64,000 bases of DNA from Falsirhodobacter xinxiangensis (GCF_004959935.1 NZ_SMYN01000004.1:62001-126000), one strand, 5' to 3'. Numbered from the stretch's first letter, positions 37,262 to 45,332 are shown. The notes: generated from the letters alone by a model not told the origin. Translations and numbers: made by a program.

Positions 37262-38221
37262 TTACAGGCGAAGATCGAGGCCCGACATGGGCACGGAAGG
37301 GGGGAGGGCGATGGCGGGAGCCGCCTCGGTAGCGGCTGCTTCGCCGTCGTGCCGGCGGTTCTGCTCGCGTTCGGCAAAGTTCAGATCCGCATCCGCCAGC
37401 CCCTCGCGCGCGAGCTCGTTCTGGAGTTGGTCGGCGTGGCGGCGCATCAGGTCCACCGTCTCCGCCCGCTCTGCCACGAGGGTGATGCGCGTGGCGTCCC
37501 CCTCGCGTTCGAACATGACCTGAATGTCGCCAAGACCGTCGGTCTGCGGCGCGGGTTCGACTGGGCCCGGGGGGGCTTCGGCCGGAGCCGAGCGGCGCGC
37601 GACCTCATCGACCGAAGGCTGACGTTCCGGGCTGCGCTGCGGCTCGGGTCGGGCGGCTTCGGGCGGGGTGGGTTCCAGCGCTGCCGGTTCGACCGGCGCG
37701 GGATCGGCGCGCTTCGGATCGGGCGGTTCGGGCCTGTCGCCTTGCGAGTCGGATTGTGGGTCGGGCTGCGATTCGGGCGATGGCTCGGCTTGCGTCTGCG
37801 CATCGGGCGTCTGGTCACTCGGCTGCGGCGCATCGGTGGTTGGGACCGCACCCTTCGCGATCTCTGCTTCGACAGGCAGGCGGGTCGCCGCTTCGGTGGG
37901 GACGTCCACCTCAGGAATGGCGGTCGCGCCATCCGCTTCGATCATGGTCGGCGCCGGACTTGCGGCGGCATCCACGGGTTCGGGGTCCGCCGGCCACCAG
38001 CAGGGCGGGGCGACGGCGGGATCGACGCCGATCTCCTCGGGCGGCTCCTCCTCCGATTCGTCCAATTCCTCCTCCGGCTCGGCGGCCAGAAGGTCGGGCG
38101 GCGGCATGGCGCCTTCGCCCTCGCCACCCAGCCCGATATCGAACGCGATGATATCCGCGCCTTCCACCGAAGGTGCGAGCATGGGGAACATGAGGGGGAT
38201 CAACCGGGCGCCGATCAGCAT
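37262..38221 (-). CDS. fliK: Flagellar hook-length control protein, FliK-like
   Basis: A 319-residue protein with a low-complexity Pro/Glu/Asp/Ala-rich middle (about residues 40-220) and a C-terminal domain. The C-terminal domain (LGDIQVMFEREGDATRITLVAERAETVDLMRRHADQLQNELAREGL) fits the Flg_hook substrate-specificity-switch domain of FliK. FliK measures hook length and switches export through FlhB, whose gene is also in this cluster. The start is probably the ATG at 38221 (MLIGARLIP); an open frame to 38575 overlaps flgJ. Later ATGs cannot be excluded. The long disordered ruler region is typical, and its composition distinguishes it from its neighbours. Confidence 0.75.
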   Translation of the reverse strand: MLIGARLIPLMFPMLAPSVEGADIIAFDIGLGGEGEGAMPPPDLLAAEPEEELDESEEEPPEEIGVDPAVAPPCWWPADPEPVDAAASPAPTMIEADGATAIPEVDVPTEAATRLPVEAEIAKGAVPTTDAPQPSDQTPDAQTQAEPSPESQPDPQSDSQGDRPEPPDPKRADPAPVEPAALEPTPPEAARPEPQRSPERQPSVDEVARRSAPAEAPPGPVEPAPQTDGLGDIQVMFEREGDATRITLVAERAETVDLMRRHADQLQNELAREGLADADLNFAEREQNRRHDGEAAATEAAPAIALPPSVPMSGLDLRL

Positions 38222-38265
38222 GACGAATTCTTTCGCTTTCCTGTCGCGATGATCGCCGGGAACCC

Positions 38266-38280
38266 TTACCGAATCTTTAC
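38266..38280. promoter_or_regulatory. CtrA-like box with GANTC site between fliK and flgJ
   Basis: TTAC-CGAATCT-TTAC in the 109-base divergent gap resembles the CtrA consensus TTAA-N7-TTAA, with GAATC (a CcrM-type GANTC site) in the spacer. The same arrangement recurs in front of fliC and in related form before fliI/flgB and motA. Confidence 0.4.
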
Positions 38281-38330
38281 TCCGGTGGGGCGACAGTCGC
38301 CGCGCGATGCAGAATGCAAAGGACACGCTC

Positions 38331-38582
38331 ATGATCCCGCCCGTTACGATACCCACGCCACAGGTGCCCTTGCGCGAAAAGGCCGCGCAGTTGGAGACCG
38401 CGTTTCTGTCCGAAATGCTGTCCCATGCCGGACTTGGCGCGATGGAGGGCAGTTTCGGCGGCGGGGTCGGAGAGGAGCAGTTCGCGTCCTTCCTGCGGCA
38501 GGAACAGGCGGGCGCGATGGTCGCCAACGGAGGAATCGGCCTGACCGAGGCGCTGTTCCGCGCGATGGGGGGCAAGGAATGA
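38331..38582 (+). CDS. flgJ: Rod-binding protein, FlgJ N-terminal type
   Basis: An 83-residue protein consisting only of the rod-binding (FlgJ N-terminal) domain: KAAQLETAFLSEMLSHAGLGAMEGSFGGGVGEEQFASFLRQEQAGAM. The muramidase domain of enterobacterial FlgJ is absent. In Rhodobacter sphaeroides a separate lytic transglycosylase, SltF, supplies that activity, and an SLT-type gene is present in this cluster. The ATG at 38331 has AAAGGAC 7 bases upstream, favoured over an ATG at 38307. The stop overlaps the next gene (ATGA). Confidence 0.85.
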   Translation: MIPPVTIPTPQVPLREKAAQLETAFLSEMLSHAGLGAMEGSFGGGVGEEQFASFLRQEQAGAMVANGGIGLTEALFRAMGGKE

Positions 38583-38902
38583 CCCTGCTGGAAACGCTGG
38601 ACGGTCTGATCGAGCGACTGCGCGCGGGTGATATCGACGCGCTGGAGGGCATTGCCAAGGATATGGAGCGCGCGCTTGCCGCCATGGACCCTGCCGACGC
38701 GGCGGCGCTGGCCGGGGTCCGCGCGCGTGCTGCCGAGGCGGCTTCGCTGCTGGATGCGGCAGGCAAGGGCGTGCGTGCCGCACGGTGGCGACTGGCCGAG
38801 ATTCGCGCAATGGGCACCGACGGTGGGCGCCTCGTGACCTATGACGGCAAGGGCCGCCGGGCAGAGGAAGGCGCATCGCTCGCGATGATGCAGCGGCTTT
38901 AG
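38579..38902 (+). CDS. flgN: FlgN-like flagellar export chaperone
   Basis: A 107-residue acidic, almost wholly helical protein (LLETLDGLIERLRAGDIDALEGIAKDMERALAAM ... GVRARAAEAASLLDAAGKGVRAARWRLAEIRAM). The composition, length and position right after flgJ are those of FlgN-type chaperones for the hook-filament junction proteins FlgK and FlgL. Sequence conservation is weak in this family, so the assignment is mainly from context. The start overlaps flgJ by 4 bases. Confidence 0.65.
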   Translation: MTLLETLDGLIERLRAGDIDALEGIAKDMERALAAMDPADAAALAGVRARAAEAASLLDAAGKGVRAARWRLAEIRAMGTDGGRLVTYDGKGRRAEEGASLAMMQRL

Positions 38903-38932
38903 CTCAAATGCGCTGGATCGGGTGTGTGTGGA

Positions 38933-38947
38933 TTAGGATTCCGTTAG
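38933..38947 (+). promoter_or_regulatory. CtrA-like box with GANTC site upstream of fliC
   Basis: TTAG-GATTCCG-TTAG matches the CtrA pattern TTAA-N7-TTAA in 6 of 8 positions, with GATTC (38937-38941) inside; a second GATTC follows at 38949-38953. It lies 144 bases upstream of the flagellin start, leaving room for a promoter and a leader of about 100 bases. A sigma28-type promoter was not clear. Confidence 0.45.
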
Positions 38948-39090
38948 AGATTCGGCATCAGAACAAACCCTGCATCCAAGACGGATGGCACGGCGGGTCC
39001 GGGGGATCGCGACCGTCAGGCGCGAAGCGTCACGACACATCTTCATGACAAATCGGCCCCGCAAAAGCGGTCGGCCCAGAGGAATATGAC

Positions 39091-40293
39091 ATGTCTTCGA
39101 TCCTGACCAACTCCAGCGCGATGGTTGCCCTCCAGACGATGAAGGGCATCAACAGCAACCTGACCCAGGTCCAGTCCGAGATTTCGACCGGCAAGGCCAT
39201 CGGCTCGTCGAAGGACAACGCAGCCGTCTGGGCCATCTCCAAGACGATGGAATCGGACGTCAGCAGCTTCAAGGGCGTGACGGATGCGCTCTCGGTCGGC
39301 TCCTCGACCGTGGCCGTGGCGCGGACCGCCGCAGAAACCGTCACCAACCTGCTGACCGAAATGAAGACCAAGATCGTGGCGGCACAGGGCGGCAGCGACG
39401 CCGACCGCACCAAGATCCAGACCGACGTGGTCGCCCTGCGAGAACAGATCGGCGCGGTGGTCGGCGCGGCGCAGCTGAACGGCGTCAACCTCGTGAACGG
39501 CGGCGCAGGGATGGACGTTCTGTCCTCGCTGAACCGCAACGGCGCGACGGTCGAAACCGACACGATCAGCGTCGCGGCGCAGAACCTGTCGATCGGCGGT
39601 TACACCGCCAAGGCCGCCTTTACCGGCACGACCGGCGCGTCGACCGGCGCGGACACGTTCGGCGCGACGATGGATGCGACCACCGGCACGACCGATGTCG
39701 TCTTCGACGACACGGCGGGCTTTGCTGCGGGCGATTCCATCTCGCTGACGATCGGCGGTAAATCCGCGACCTACACCTTCAGCAAATCCGACATCGCGTC
39801 TGCCACCCCGGCCGACCTTGCCGCTGTGGGGATGAAGAACGCGATCGAAAAGCTGGGGATCGACGGGCTGGAGGTCAGCTATGACAGCGGCACCGCCGGC
39901 ACCCTGACGCTGACCAATACCTCGGGCAACGACATGGTGGTGTCGGGTCAATTCTCGAACGCCAATGCGGGCGGCCTGGGCGGCCTTGCGGCAATCGACG
40001 TGTCCACCGCTGCGGGTGCGACCGCCGCATTGGGCGCCATCGACGGCCTTCTGACTACGGCGACCAACGCCGCCGCGTCATTCGGCTCGTCCGAGCGTCG
40101 CCTGTCCATGCAGTCGGACTTTGTTTCGAAATTGTCCGACACGCTGAAGAACGGGATCGGCGCGATGGTCGATGCCAACATGGAAGAAGCCTCGGCCCGC
40201 CTCCAGGCGCTGCAGGTGCAGCAGCAGCTGGGCATCCAGGCACTGTCGATCGCCAACCAGGCACCGCAGAGCATCATGTCGCTGTTCCGCTGA
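39091..40293 (+). CDS. fliC: Flagellin
   Basis: Filament subunit, 400 residues. The N-terminal D0/D1 region (SSILTNSSAMVALQTMKGINSNLTQVQSEISTGKAIGSSKDNAAVWAISKTM) and the C-terminal D1/D0 region (ASARLQALQVQQQLGIQALSIANQAPQSIMSLFR) are conserved. The middle (about residues 165-295) is Thr/Ala/Gly-rich and variable. The N-terminal signal is not cleaved, as expected for type III export. The ribosome-binding site AGAGGA precedes the ATG. It is probably a single-gene unit: a CtrA-like box lies upstream and a strong hairpin follows the stop. The post-transcriptional flagellin regulators flaF and flbT follow directly. Confidence 0.97.
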   Translation: MSSILTNSSAMVALQTMKGINSNLTQVQSEISTGKAIGSSKDNAAVWAISKTMESDVSSFKGVTDALSVGSSTVAVARTAAETVTNLLTEMKTKIVAAQGGSDADRTKIQTDVVALREQIGAVVGAAQLNGVNLVNGGAGMDVLSSLNRNGATVETDTISVAAQNLSIGGYTAKAAFTGTTGASTGADTFGATMDATTGTTDVVFDDTAGFAAGDSISLTIGGKSATYTFSKSDIASATPADLAAVGMKNAIEKLGIDGLEVSYDSGTAGTLTLTNTSGNDMVVSGQFSNANAGGLGGLAAIDVSTAAGATAALGAIDGLLTTATNAAASFGSSERRLSMQSDFVSKLSDTLKNGIGAMVDANMEEASARLQALQVQQQLGIQALSIANQAPQSIMSLFR

Positions 40294-40300
40294 TGACCTT

Positions 40301-40336
40301 ACGGGGCCGGGTTTGACCCGGCCCCGTTTCGCTTTT
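40301..40336 (+). terminator. Strong terminator after fliC
   Basis: Perfect 12-bp stem ACGGGGCCGGGT / ACCCGGCCCCGT with a TTG loop (40301-40327), followed by TTCGCTTTT. It lies 8 bases past the fliC stop. It would end the abundant flagellin message, with partial read-through into flaF-flbT possible. Confidence 0.85.
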
Positions 40337-40359
40337 CAAAGCCCATCGGAGAATCCGAA

Positions 40360-40722
40360 TTGACCGCACTTCATCCGCATCGCAGCGCATACGCGCAAAG
40401 CGACGCCCCCTCTCGCACCCCGCGCGGCATTGAATATGACGTCTTCGCGCAGGTAACCAAACGCCTTGCGCAGACAGGGCAGGACTTCCCGGCCTTTGCC
40501 GTGGCGGTCAGCGACAACCTGAAGCTCTGGTCGACCTTGGCGGCAGATGTGGCCGGTTCTGGGAACGGATTGCCCGCACCGCTTCGCGCCCAGCTTTTCT
40601 ATCTTTACCAATTCACGGAACAGCATAGCCGCAAGCTTTTGCAGGGCGAGGCCGAGGTCGGCGTGCTGGTCGAGATCAATACATCCGTGATGCGCGGCTT
40701 GCGCGGCGAGGTGGGCGCATGA
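40360..40722 (+). CDS. flaF: Flagellin biosynthesis regulator FlaF
   Basis: A 120-residue FlaF-family protein, needed in alphaproteobacteria for flagellin synthesis/export and acting opposite to FlbT. The family pattern is visible in TPRGIEYDVFAQVTKRL, LKLWSTLAADVA and LRAQLFYLYQFTEQHSRKLL. The start is a TTG at 40360 with GGAG 8 bases upstream; no ATG is available at a suitable place. It overlaps flbT by 4 bases. The position between fliC and flbT is the standard arrangement. Confidence 0.92.
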   Translation: MTALHPHRSAYAQSDAPSRTPRGIEYDVFAQVTKRLAQTGQDFPAFAVAVSDNLKLWSTLAADVAGSGNGLPAPLRAQLFYLYQFTEQHSRKLLQGEAEVGVLVEINTSVMRGLRGEVGA

Positions 40723-41123
40723 GCGGCCTCGTGTTGAAGCTTGGCCCCCATGAACGCGTGCTGATCAACGGCGCTGTCGTGGAGAATGGCGACCGCCGCA
40801 CGAAACTGTCCATCGTCACACCCAACGCCCATATCCTGCGGCTGCGTGACGCGATCCACCCGGATCAGGTGAACACGCCCGTGCGCCGTGTCTGCTATGT
40901 CGCGCAGCTTGTCCTGTCGGGCGATGCCGACCCTGCCGAGGCGCGCGGTCAGCTGCTGCGCGGCATCGAACAACTCAGCCAGGTGCTGGTCGATTTCGAC
41001 AGCCGCGAGCTTCTGACGCAGGCGACGACGGCTGTGCTGGCGGGCGAGAACTACGTCGCGCTGAAGGCGTTGCGGAGCCTTCTGCCGCGCGAGGAACGGC
41101 TGATGTCGGTGGGCGCCGCATGA
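40719..41123 (+). CDS. flbT: Flagellin post-transcriptional regulator FlbT
   Basis: A 134-residue FlbT homologue. In Caulobacter FlbT binds the flagellin mRNA leader and lowers its stability until the hook is complete. The conserved opening is LVLKLGPHERVLINGAVVENGDRRTKLSIVTPNAHILRLRDAI. The flagellin leader here (about 100-150 bases between the CtrA-like box and the ATG) could be its target. It overlaps flaF and the following gene by 4 bases each (ATGA). Confidence 0.94.
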   Translation: MSGLVLKLGPHERVLINGAVVENGDRRTKLSIVTPNAHILRLRDAIHPDQVNTPVRRVCYVAQLVLSGDADPAEARGQLLRGIEQLSQVLVDFDSRELLTQATTAVLAGENYVALKALRSLLPREERLMSVGAA

Positions 41124-41953
41124 GCTTTACGCCCATCATTCCGATGGGGGGCTATGGCGGCTGGGCCTTTCTTCAGCGGACCATGGAAAACCAGCAGGCG
41201 GCGTTTGAAAAATCGCCCGCCAACCTGCGGGACGAAGAATATTTCCGCGCCAATATCGGCAAGATTTCTTCGGCCGAGGAACTGGTTTCCGACCGCCGCC
41301 TGATGAAAGTGGCGCTCGGGGCGTTCGGGCTGGATGCCGATATCGACAACAAGTATTTCGTTCGAAAAGTGCTGGAAGATGGCACGCTGGACACCGGCGC
41401 CTTGGCGAACCGTCTGGCGGACAAGCAGTACCTCGCGCTGTCCAAGGCGTTCGGCTTCGGGGATTTTCCCATCCCGAACACCAAGATGTCCGATTTCGCA
41501 GACAAGATCCTGACGCAGTATCGCGACCGACAATTCGAGATCGCGGTGGGCAAACAGAACAATGACATGCGCGTTGCGATGAACGCCCAACGCGAGTTGC
41601 CCTTGCTGGCTGCGAAGAACACCAGTGAAGATACGAAATGGTTCACGATCCTGGGCTCGGAACCCCTTCGGAACCTGTTTCAGACCGCTTTCGGGCTGCC
41701 CACGTCCTTCGGGTCCATCGACGTCGACCAACAGCTTTCGGTACTGAAGGACAAGGCGGGCGCGATCTTCGGCGACAGTTCGGCCAGCCAGTTCGCGGAA
41801 CCCGAGAAGGTGGACGAACTGATCCGCCGCTTCATGGCGTTGTCGCAGGCGACGGGGGGGATCTCCTCGACGGCGCCGGGCGCATCGGCGCTGCAACTGC
41901 TGCAGGGCGGGCAGGGGTCCACCGCCTCGATTCTGAGCATCATCGCAGGCTAG
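41120..41953 (+). CDS. DUF1217 flagellar-cluster protein of unknown function
   Basis: A 277-residue soluble protein of the DUF1217 family, found mainly in alphaproteobacterial flagellar loci. The segments NLRDEEYFRANIGKISSAEELVSDRRLMKVALGAFGLDADIDNKYFVRKVLEDG and LSKAFGFGDF are the family's repeated helical signature. There is no signal peptide or membrane segment. It is translationally coupled to flbT, which points to a late or filament-related role, but nothing in the sequence shows a biochemical activity. The last 14 bases overlap the end of the convergent fliI. Confidence 0.8.
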   Translation: MSFTPIIPMGGYGGWAFLQRTMENQQAAFEKSPANLRDEEYFRANIGKISSAEELVSDRRLMKVALGAFGLDADIDNKYFVRKVLEDGTLDTGALANRLADKQYLALSKAFGFGDFPIPNTKMSDFADKILTQYRDRQFEIAVGKQNNDMRVAMNAQRELPLLAAKNTSEDTKWFTILGSEPLRNLFQTAFGLPTSFGSIDVDQQLSVLKDKAGAIFGDSSASQFAEPEKVDELIRRFMALSQATGGISSTAPGASALQLLQGGQGSTASILSIIAG

Positions 41954-43229
41954 CGGCAAGGCGGTCGAAGCTGCTTTCGATCCCGTCCGAATCCTCGGCC
42001 ATGAAGGCATCGAGCGCCGGCCAGACTTTGATCGCGGCATCCACCAGCGGGTCGGACCCTTTGGCATAAAGCCCGGCCTGCACCATCATCTCGGCCCGGT
42101 CCCATGCGCCCAAAAGGCGGCGCGCGTTGGCGATGACCGCGTTCTGGTCCGCCGTCGCCGCAGCCGGCAGGCTGCGCGATACCGACCGCAGCAGGTCGAT
42201 CGCCGGGAACCGCCCGCGTTCGGCGATCTTGCGGTCCATCACCACATGCCCGTCGATGGTGCCGCGCAGGATGTCGGCCACCGGCTCCTCCATATCGGAC
42301 CCGGCGACGAGCACCGAAAATACCGCCGTGATGTCGCCCTGATCGCCCGCCCCGGGCCCCGCGCGTTCCGCCAGCGACATGATCGTGTGCGAGGTGGACG
42401 GGGGAAAGCCGCGCAGGTTTCCTTCCTCGCCGCCCGCGATGGCGACCTCGCGATGCGCCTCGGCAAAGCGGGTGATCGAATCGGCCAGCAGCAGCACATG
42501 CAGCCCCTGGTCGCGGAAATGCTCGGCCACCGCCATAGCCGACCACGCGCAGCGGCGGCGCACCAGCGGCGACTGGTCCGACGTCGCGGTCACGACCACC
42601 GACCGCGCCATCCCCTCCGGCCCCAGCACCTTGTCGGTAAACTCGCGCACCTCGCGCCCCCGCTCGCCGATCAGGGCGATGACGACGACATCCGCGGCCA
42701 CGCCCCGCGCGAATTTCGCCAGAAGCGAGGATTTACCGACGCCCGAGCCTGCGAAAAGCCCGATCCGCTGGCCGCGCACCAAAGGCAGCATCGTGTCGAA
42801 GATCGCGGTGCCGGTGGCCAGGCGTTCCCCCATTGCGCGGCGCTGTGCCGGGGGCGGGGGCGGCGCGCGCAGCGGGCGCTGGACCGGGCCGCGGAACAGC
42901 GCACGACCGTCCAGAGGATTGCCGGAAGGATCGACCACCCGCCCGATCCAGCCGTCATGCGGCGCGATGGTGGCAGGCCCGATCAGCTCCACCATGTCGC
43001 CGATGGACAGCCCCTCGGCGGCCTCGTCCGGCAGCACGGTCAGCCCATCCGGCGCGATCCGCAGCACCTCTCCGCCCCGCCCGCGCAGGGCCACGCGGTC
43101 GCCCAGCGCCGCCACGTCCGACAGCCCGCCGACGCGCAGTGTGCCCCGCCCCAGTTCGGTCACGCGCCCCACGCGGAACGTGCCGCGCACCGCGCCCAGT
43201 TCGGCCTTCAGCCCATCGAAGATGTCCAC
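41940..43229 (-). CDS. fliI: Flagellar export ATPase FliI
   Basis: ATPase of the flagellar type III export apparatus, 429 residues. Walker A is FAGSGVGKSSLLAKFARG, Walker B is HVLLLADSITRFAEAHREVAIA, and ERGREVREF and PPSTSHTIMSLAERAG are rotary/translocase ATPase motifs. The start is a GTG at 43229 (VDIFDGLKAELG) with GGGAG 7 bases upstream; the open frame to 43622 overlaps flgB and is not coding. It faces away from flgB across an 84-base promoter gap and is alone on its strand, with its partner FliJ-like gene 4.5 kb away. Confidence 0.96.
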   Translation of the reverse strand: MDIFDGLKAELGAVRGTFRVGRVTELGRGTLRVGGLSDVAALGDRVALRGRGGEVLRIAPDGLTVLPDEAAEGLSIGDMVELIGPATIAPHDGWIGRVVDPSGNPLDGRALFRGPVQRPLRAPPPPPAQRRAMGERLATGTAIFDTMLPLVRGQRIGLFAGSGVGKSSLLAKFARGVAADVVVIALIGERGREVREFTDKVLGPEGMARSVVVTATSDQSPLVRRRCAWSAMAVAEHFRDQGLHVLLLADSITRFAEAHREVAIAGGEEGNLRGFPPSTSHTIMSLAERAGPGAGDQGDITAVFSVLVAGSDMEEPVADILRGTIDGHVVMDRKIAERGRFPAIDLLRSVSRSLPAAATADQNAVIANARRLLGAWDRAEMMVQAGLYAKGSDPLVDAAIKVWPALDAFMAEDSDGIESSFDRLAASLR

Positions 43230-43261
43230 AGGTTTCTCCCTTTGTTCGACGCTTACCGTTT

Positions 43262-43276
43262 CTAAAGGAATCACTC
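43262..43276. promoter_or_regulatory. CtrA-like box with GANTC site between fliI and flgB
   Basis: Plus-strand CTAA-AGGAATC-ACTC (minus: GAGT-GATTCCT-TTAG) with GAATC at 43268-43272. The 12-mer AAGGAATCACTC (43265-43276) also occurs upstream of motA. Here it is 36 bases from the fliI start codon and 38 from the flgB start codon, so it may serve both directions. Confidence 0.5.
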
Positions 43277-43313
43277 TTAAGCCTTGGTGAAGTGGATCGA
43301 GGGAGAAGCCCCG

Positions 43314-43688
43314 ATGTTTGAAAAACTGGAACTCACCCGCATGGCGCAGGCCATGGCGTCCCATGCCGGGGCGCGGATGGGGGTGGTGTCGCAGAACATC
43401 GCCAATGCCGACACGCCCGGATACAAGGCGCGTGACCTGCCGGATTTTGCGCAGGCCTATCAGGCGCAGGGCGCCATGAAAACGACGCGCAACGGGCATC
43501 TGGGCGCGACCGAACAGCCCGTTCCCGCCCCCCGTAGCCAACCCGCCATGGCCGACCCGAACGGCAATACCGTGTCGTTGGAGGTGGAGATGGTGAAGGC
43601 GGTCGAAGTCCGGCAGCAGCATGACATGGCGCTGTCGATCTATCGTGCAACGTCGGACATGCTCCGCACCAGTCTGGGGCGGCGCTGA
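43314..43688 (+). CDS. flgB: Flagellar proximal rod protein FlgB
   Basis: Rod subunit, 124 residues. The N-terminal rod/hook signature GVVSQNIANADTPGYKARDLPDF is clear, and the C-terminal helix VEMVKAVEVRQQHDMALSIYRATSDMLRTSL is the D0 partner. The ATG at 43314 has GGGAGAAG upstream; an upstream in-frame ATG at 43284 is less likely. It is the first gene of a nine-gene plus-strand unit (flgB to the second fliL). The stop overlaps the flgC start by one base (TGATG). Confidence 0.95.
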   Translation: MFEKLELTRMAQAMASHAGARMGVVSQNIANADTPGYKARDLPDFAQAYQAQGAMKTTRNGHLGATEQPVPAPRSQPAMADPNGNTVSLEVEMVKAVEVRQQHDMALSIYRATSDMLRTSLGRR

Positions 43689-44065
43689 TGTCGGACCTTC
43701 TCAAAAGCCTTGCCGCCTCGGCCACGGGCATGCAGTCGCAGGCCCAGCGTCTGCGCCATGTGTCGGAAAACATCGCCAATGCCGACACGCCCGGATACCA
43801 CCGCAAGCTGGTCAGCTTTGCCGAAACCGTGGATGGCGGCGTCGCGCCCCAGCCTGTCCGGCTGGACCGATCAGAGCTGCAAAGCATCTATTCCCCCTCG
43901 CACCCTCTGGCGGATGAAACGGGCCATTACGACGGGTCCAACGTCGATCTGGTGATCGAGGTCGCCGACGCGCGCGAGGCCCAGCGCAGCTATGACGCCA
44001 ACCTTCGTATGTTCGATCAGGCCCGTCAGATGACGCAGAGCCTGTTCGAGCTTCTGCGCCGATAA
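43688..44065 (+). CDS. flgC: Flagellar proximal rod protein FlgC
   Basis: Rod subunit, 125 residues. It has the same signature as FlgB (RLRHVSENIANADTPGYHRKLVSF) and the C-terminal VDLVIEVADAREAQRSYDANLRMFDQARQMTQSLFELLRR. The short length is usual for FlgC. It is coupled to flgB, and fliE follows after 12 bases with its own AAGGAG site. Confidence 0.95.
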   Translation: MSDLLKSLAASATGMQSQAQRLRHVSENIANADTPGYHRKLVSFAETVDGGVAPQPVRLDRSELQSIYSPSHPLADETGHYDGSNVDLVIEVADAREAQRSYDANLRMFDQARQMTQSLFELLRR

Positions 44066-44077
44066 AGGAGTTCCAGA

Positions 44078-44359
44078 ATGGAAGTCACCGCCTCTCTTGT
44101 CGCCAAGAATTATGCCCAGGCCAAACAGGTGGCCGAGGCGGAGCCGGGCTCCGGCAACGCCTTCACGCGCATTGCCAACGACTTTGCCCAGACGGTGGCG
44201 CGGGGCGAACAGACCGCCGCCGCCGCGATGACTGGCGGGGCCGATCCGCACGCGCTGGTGCAGGCGCTGGCCGCGTCGGAAACCGCGATCGAAACGGCCG
44301 TGACCATCCGCGACAAGGTGGTCGAGGCCTATCAGGAAATCCTGAGGATGCCGGTATGA
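44078..44359 (+). CDS. fliE: Flagellar hook-basal body protein FliE
   Basis: A 93-residue small protein joining the MS ring to the rod. It has the family features GNAFTRIANDFAQTV and the C-terminal AIETAVTIRDKVVEAYQEILRMPV. A good AAGGAG ribosome-binding site is present, and the stop overlaps fliQ by 4 bases (ATGA). The order flgB-flgC-fliE-fliQ is typical for alphaproteobacteria. Confidence 0.95.
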   Translation: MEVTASLVAKNYAQAKQVAEAEPGSGNAFTRIANDFAQTVARGEQTAAAAMTGGADPHALVQALAASETAIETAVTIRDKVVEAYQEILRMPV

Positions 44360-44622
44360 CCGACAGCCAGATCTATGACACGCTGCGACAGGCGCTGTGG
44401 ATTTCGGTGCAGATCTCGGCGCCGTTGCTTGCGGTCGCGTTGATCGCGGGTGTGGTAATCGGTCTGTTTCAGGCGCTTACCTCGGTGCAGGAGATGACGC
44501 TGACCTTCGTGCCCAAGGTGGGTGCGATGCTGGTCGTGTTCTGGGTTTCCATGAGTTTCATGACCACCACGCTGGTCGCGTTCTTCACCGACGCGATCAT
44601 CCCCCAGATCGCGGGGCGGTGA
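44356..44622 (+). CDS. fliQ: Flagellar export apparatus protein FliQ
   Basis: An 88-residue export-gate membrane protein with two hydrophobic segments (ISAPLLAVALIAGVVIGLFQALTSVQEMTLTFVPKVGAMLVVFWV). It has the typical FliQ motif between them (LFQALTSVQEMTLTFVPK). Its partners FliP, FliR, FlhA and FlhB are all encoded in this cluster, but on other transcripts. The stop overlaps the flgF start by one base (TGATG). Confidence 0.96.
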   Translation: MTDSQIYDTLRQALWISVQISAPLLAVALIAGVVIGLFQALTSVQEMTLTFVPKVGAMLVVFWVSMSFMTTTLVAFFTDAIIPQIAGR

Positions 44623-45323
44623 TGGATTACGTCGCCCTGACGCGCCAATCCGGCCTGATGAAGGAAATGCAGGTTACGGCGCATAACATCGCCAACATCT
44701 CGACCACCGGCTTCCGGCGCGAAGGGGTGATCTTCGCCGAACACGTCAAGCGGACCGAAGGGGGTGAATCGCTGTCGATGGCCCACGCCTCGGCGCGGCA
44801 TATGGACCTGTCTCAGGCGGGGATCACCACCACCGGCGCTGCCTTCGATTTCGCCATTCAGGGCGAGGGCTTCTTCGCCGTCCAGACCCCTGATGGCGAA
44901 CGCCTGACGCGGGCGGGCAGCTTCACCCCTTCGGATGCCGGGGAGTTGGTGAACGCCGACGGGCACCTGCTGCTGGACATCGGCGGCGCGCCGATTTTCG
45001 TTCCGCCGGATGCGGGGCAGGTGGCGGTGGCGCAGGACGGAACCGTGTCCGCGAACGGCCAGCCCATCGGCCAGATCGGCCTGTTCCAGCCCGTCGATCC
45101 CCTGGACCTGCGCCATCAAGGTGGCACGCTTTTCGCGACGCAAGCGACCGAGCCGGTCGAGGGCGCCGTGATCTTTCAGGGCAGCCTCGAAGAGTCAAAC
45201 GTCCAGCCCGTGGCAGAAATCGCCCGAATGATCGAGGTGCAGCGCGCCTACGAGCTTGGGCAAAGCTTCCTTGACCGCGAAGATGAACGGCTTCGCGGCG
45301 TCATCCAGACACTTGGCCGATAG
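44622..45323 (+). CDS. flgF: Flagellar proximal rod protein FlgF
   Basis: Rod protein, 233 residues, of the FlgG/FlgE family. The N-terminal signature is KEMQVTAHNIANISTTGFRREGVIF, the central part is FAIQGEGFFAVQTPDGERLTRAGSFTPSDAGELVNADGHLLLD, and the C-terminal is VIFQGSLEESNVQPVAEIARMIEVQRAYELGQ. It lies between fliQ (1-base overlap) and flgG. Confidence 0.95.
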   Translation: MDYVALTRQSGLMKEMQVTAHNIANISTTGFRREGVIFAEHVKRTEGGESLSMAHASARHMDLSQAGITTTGAAFDFAIQGEGFFAVQTPDGERLTRAGSFTPSDAGELVNADGHLLLDIGGAPIFVPPDAGQVAVAQDGTVSANGQPIGQIGLFQPVDPLDLRHQGGTLFATQATEPVEGAVIFQGSLEESNVQPVAEIARMIEVQRAYELGQSFLDREDERLRGVIQTLGR

Positions 45324-45332
45324 GAGAATCCG

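Noticed and set aside
37262-38221. Pro/Glu-rich fliK middle region as a tandem-repeat or mobile element
   Set aside because: Low-complexity ruler region is usual for FliK; no exact tandem DNA repeat was seen.
38926-38934. TGTGGATTA near fliC as a DnaA box
   Set aside because: One mismatch from TGTGGATAA, but isolated, with no second box nearby and inside a flagellar promoter region; chance match likely.
38987-39002. TGGCAC upstream of fliC as part of a sigma54 promoter
   Set aside because: The -24-like TGGCAC is present, but the required GC at the -12 spacing is missing (TC instead).
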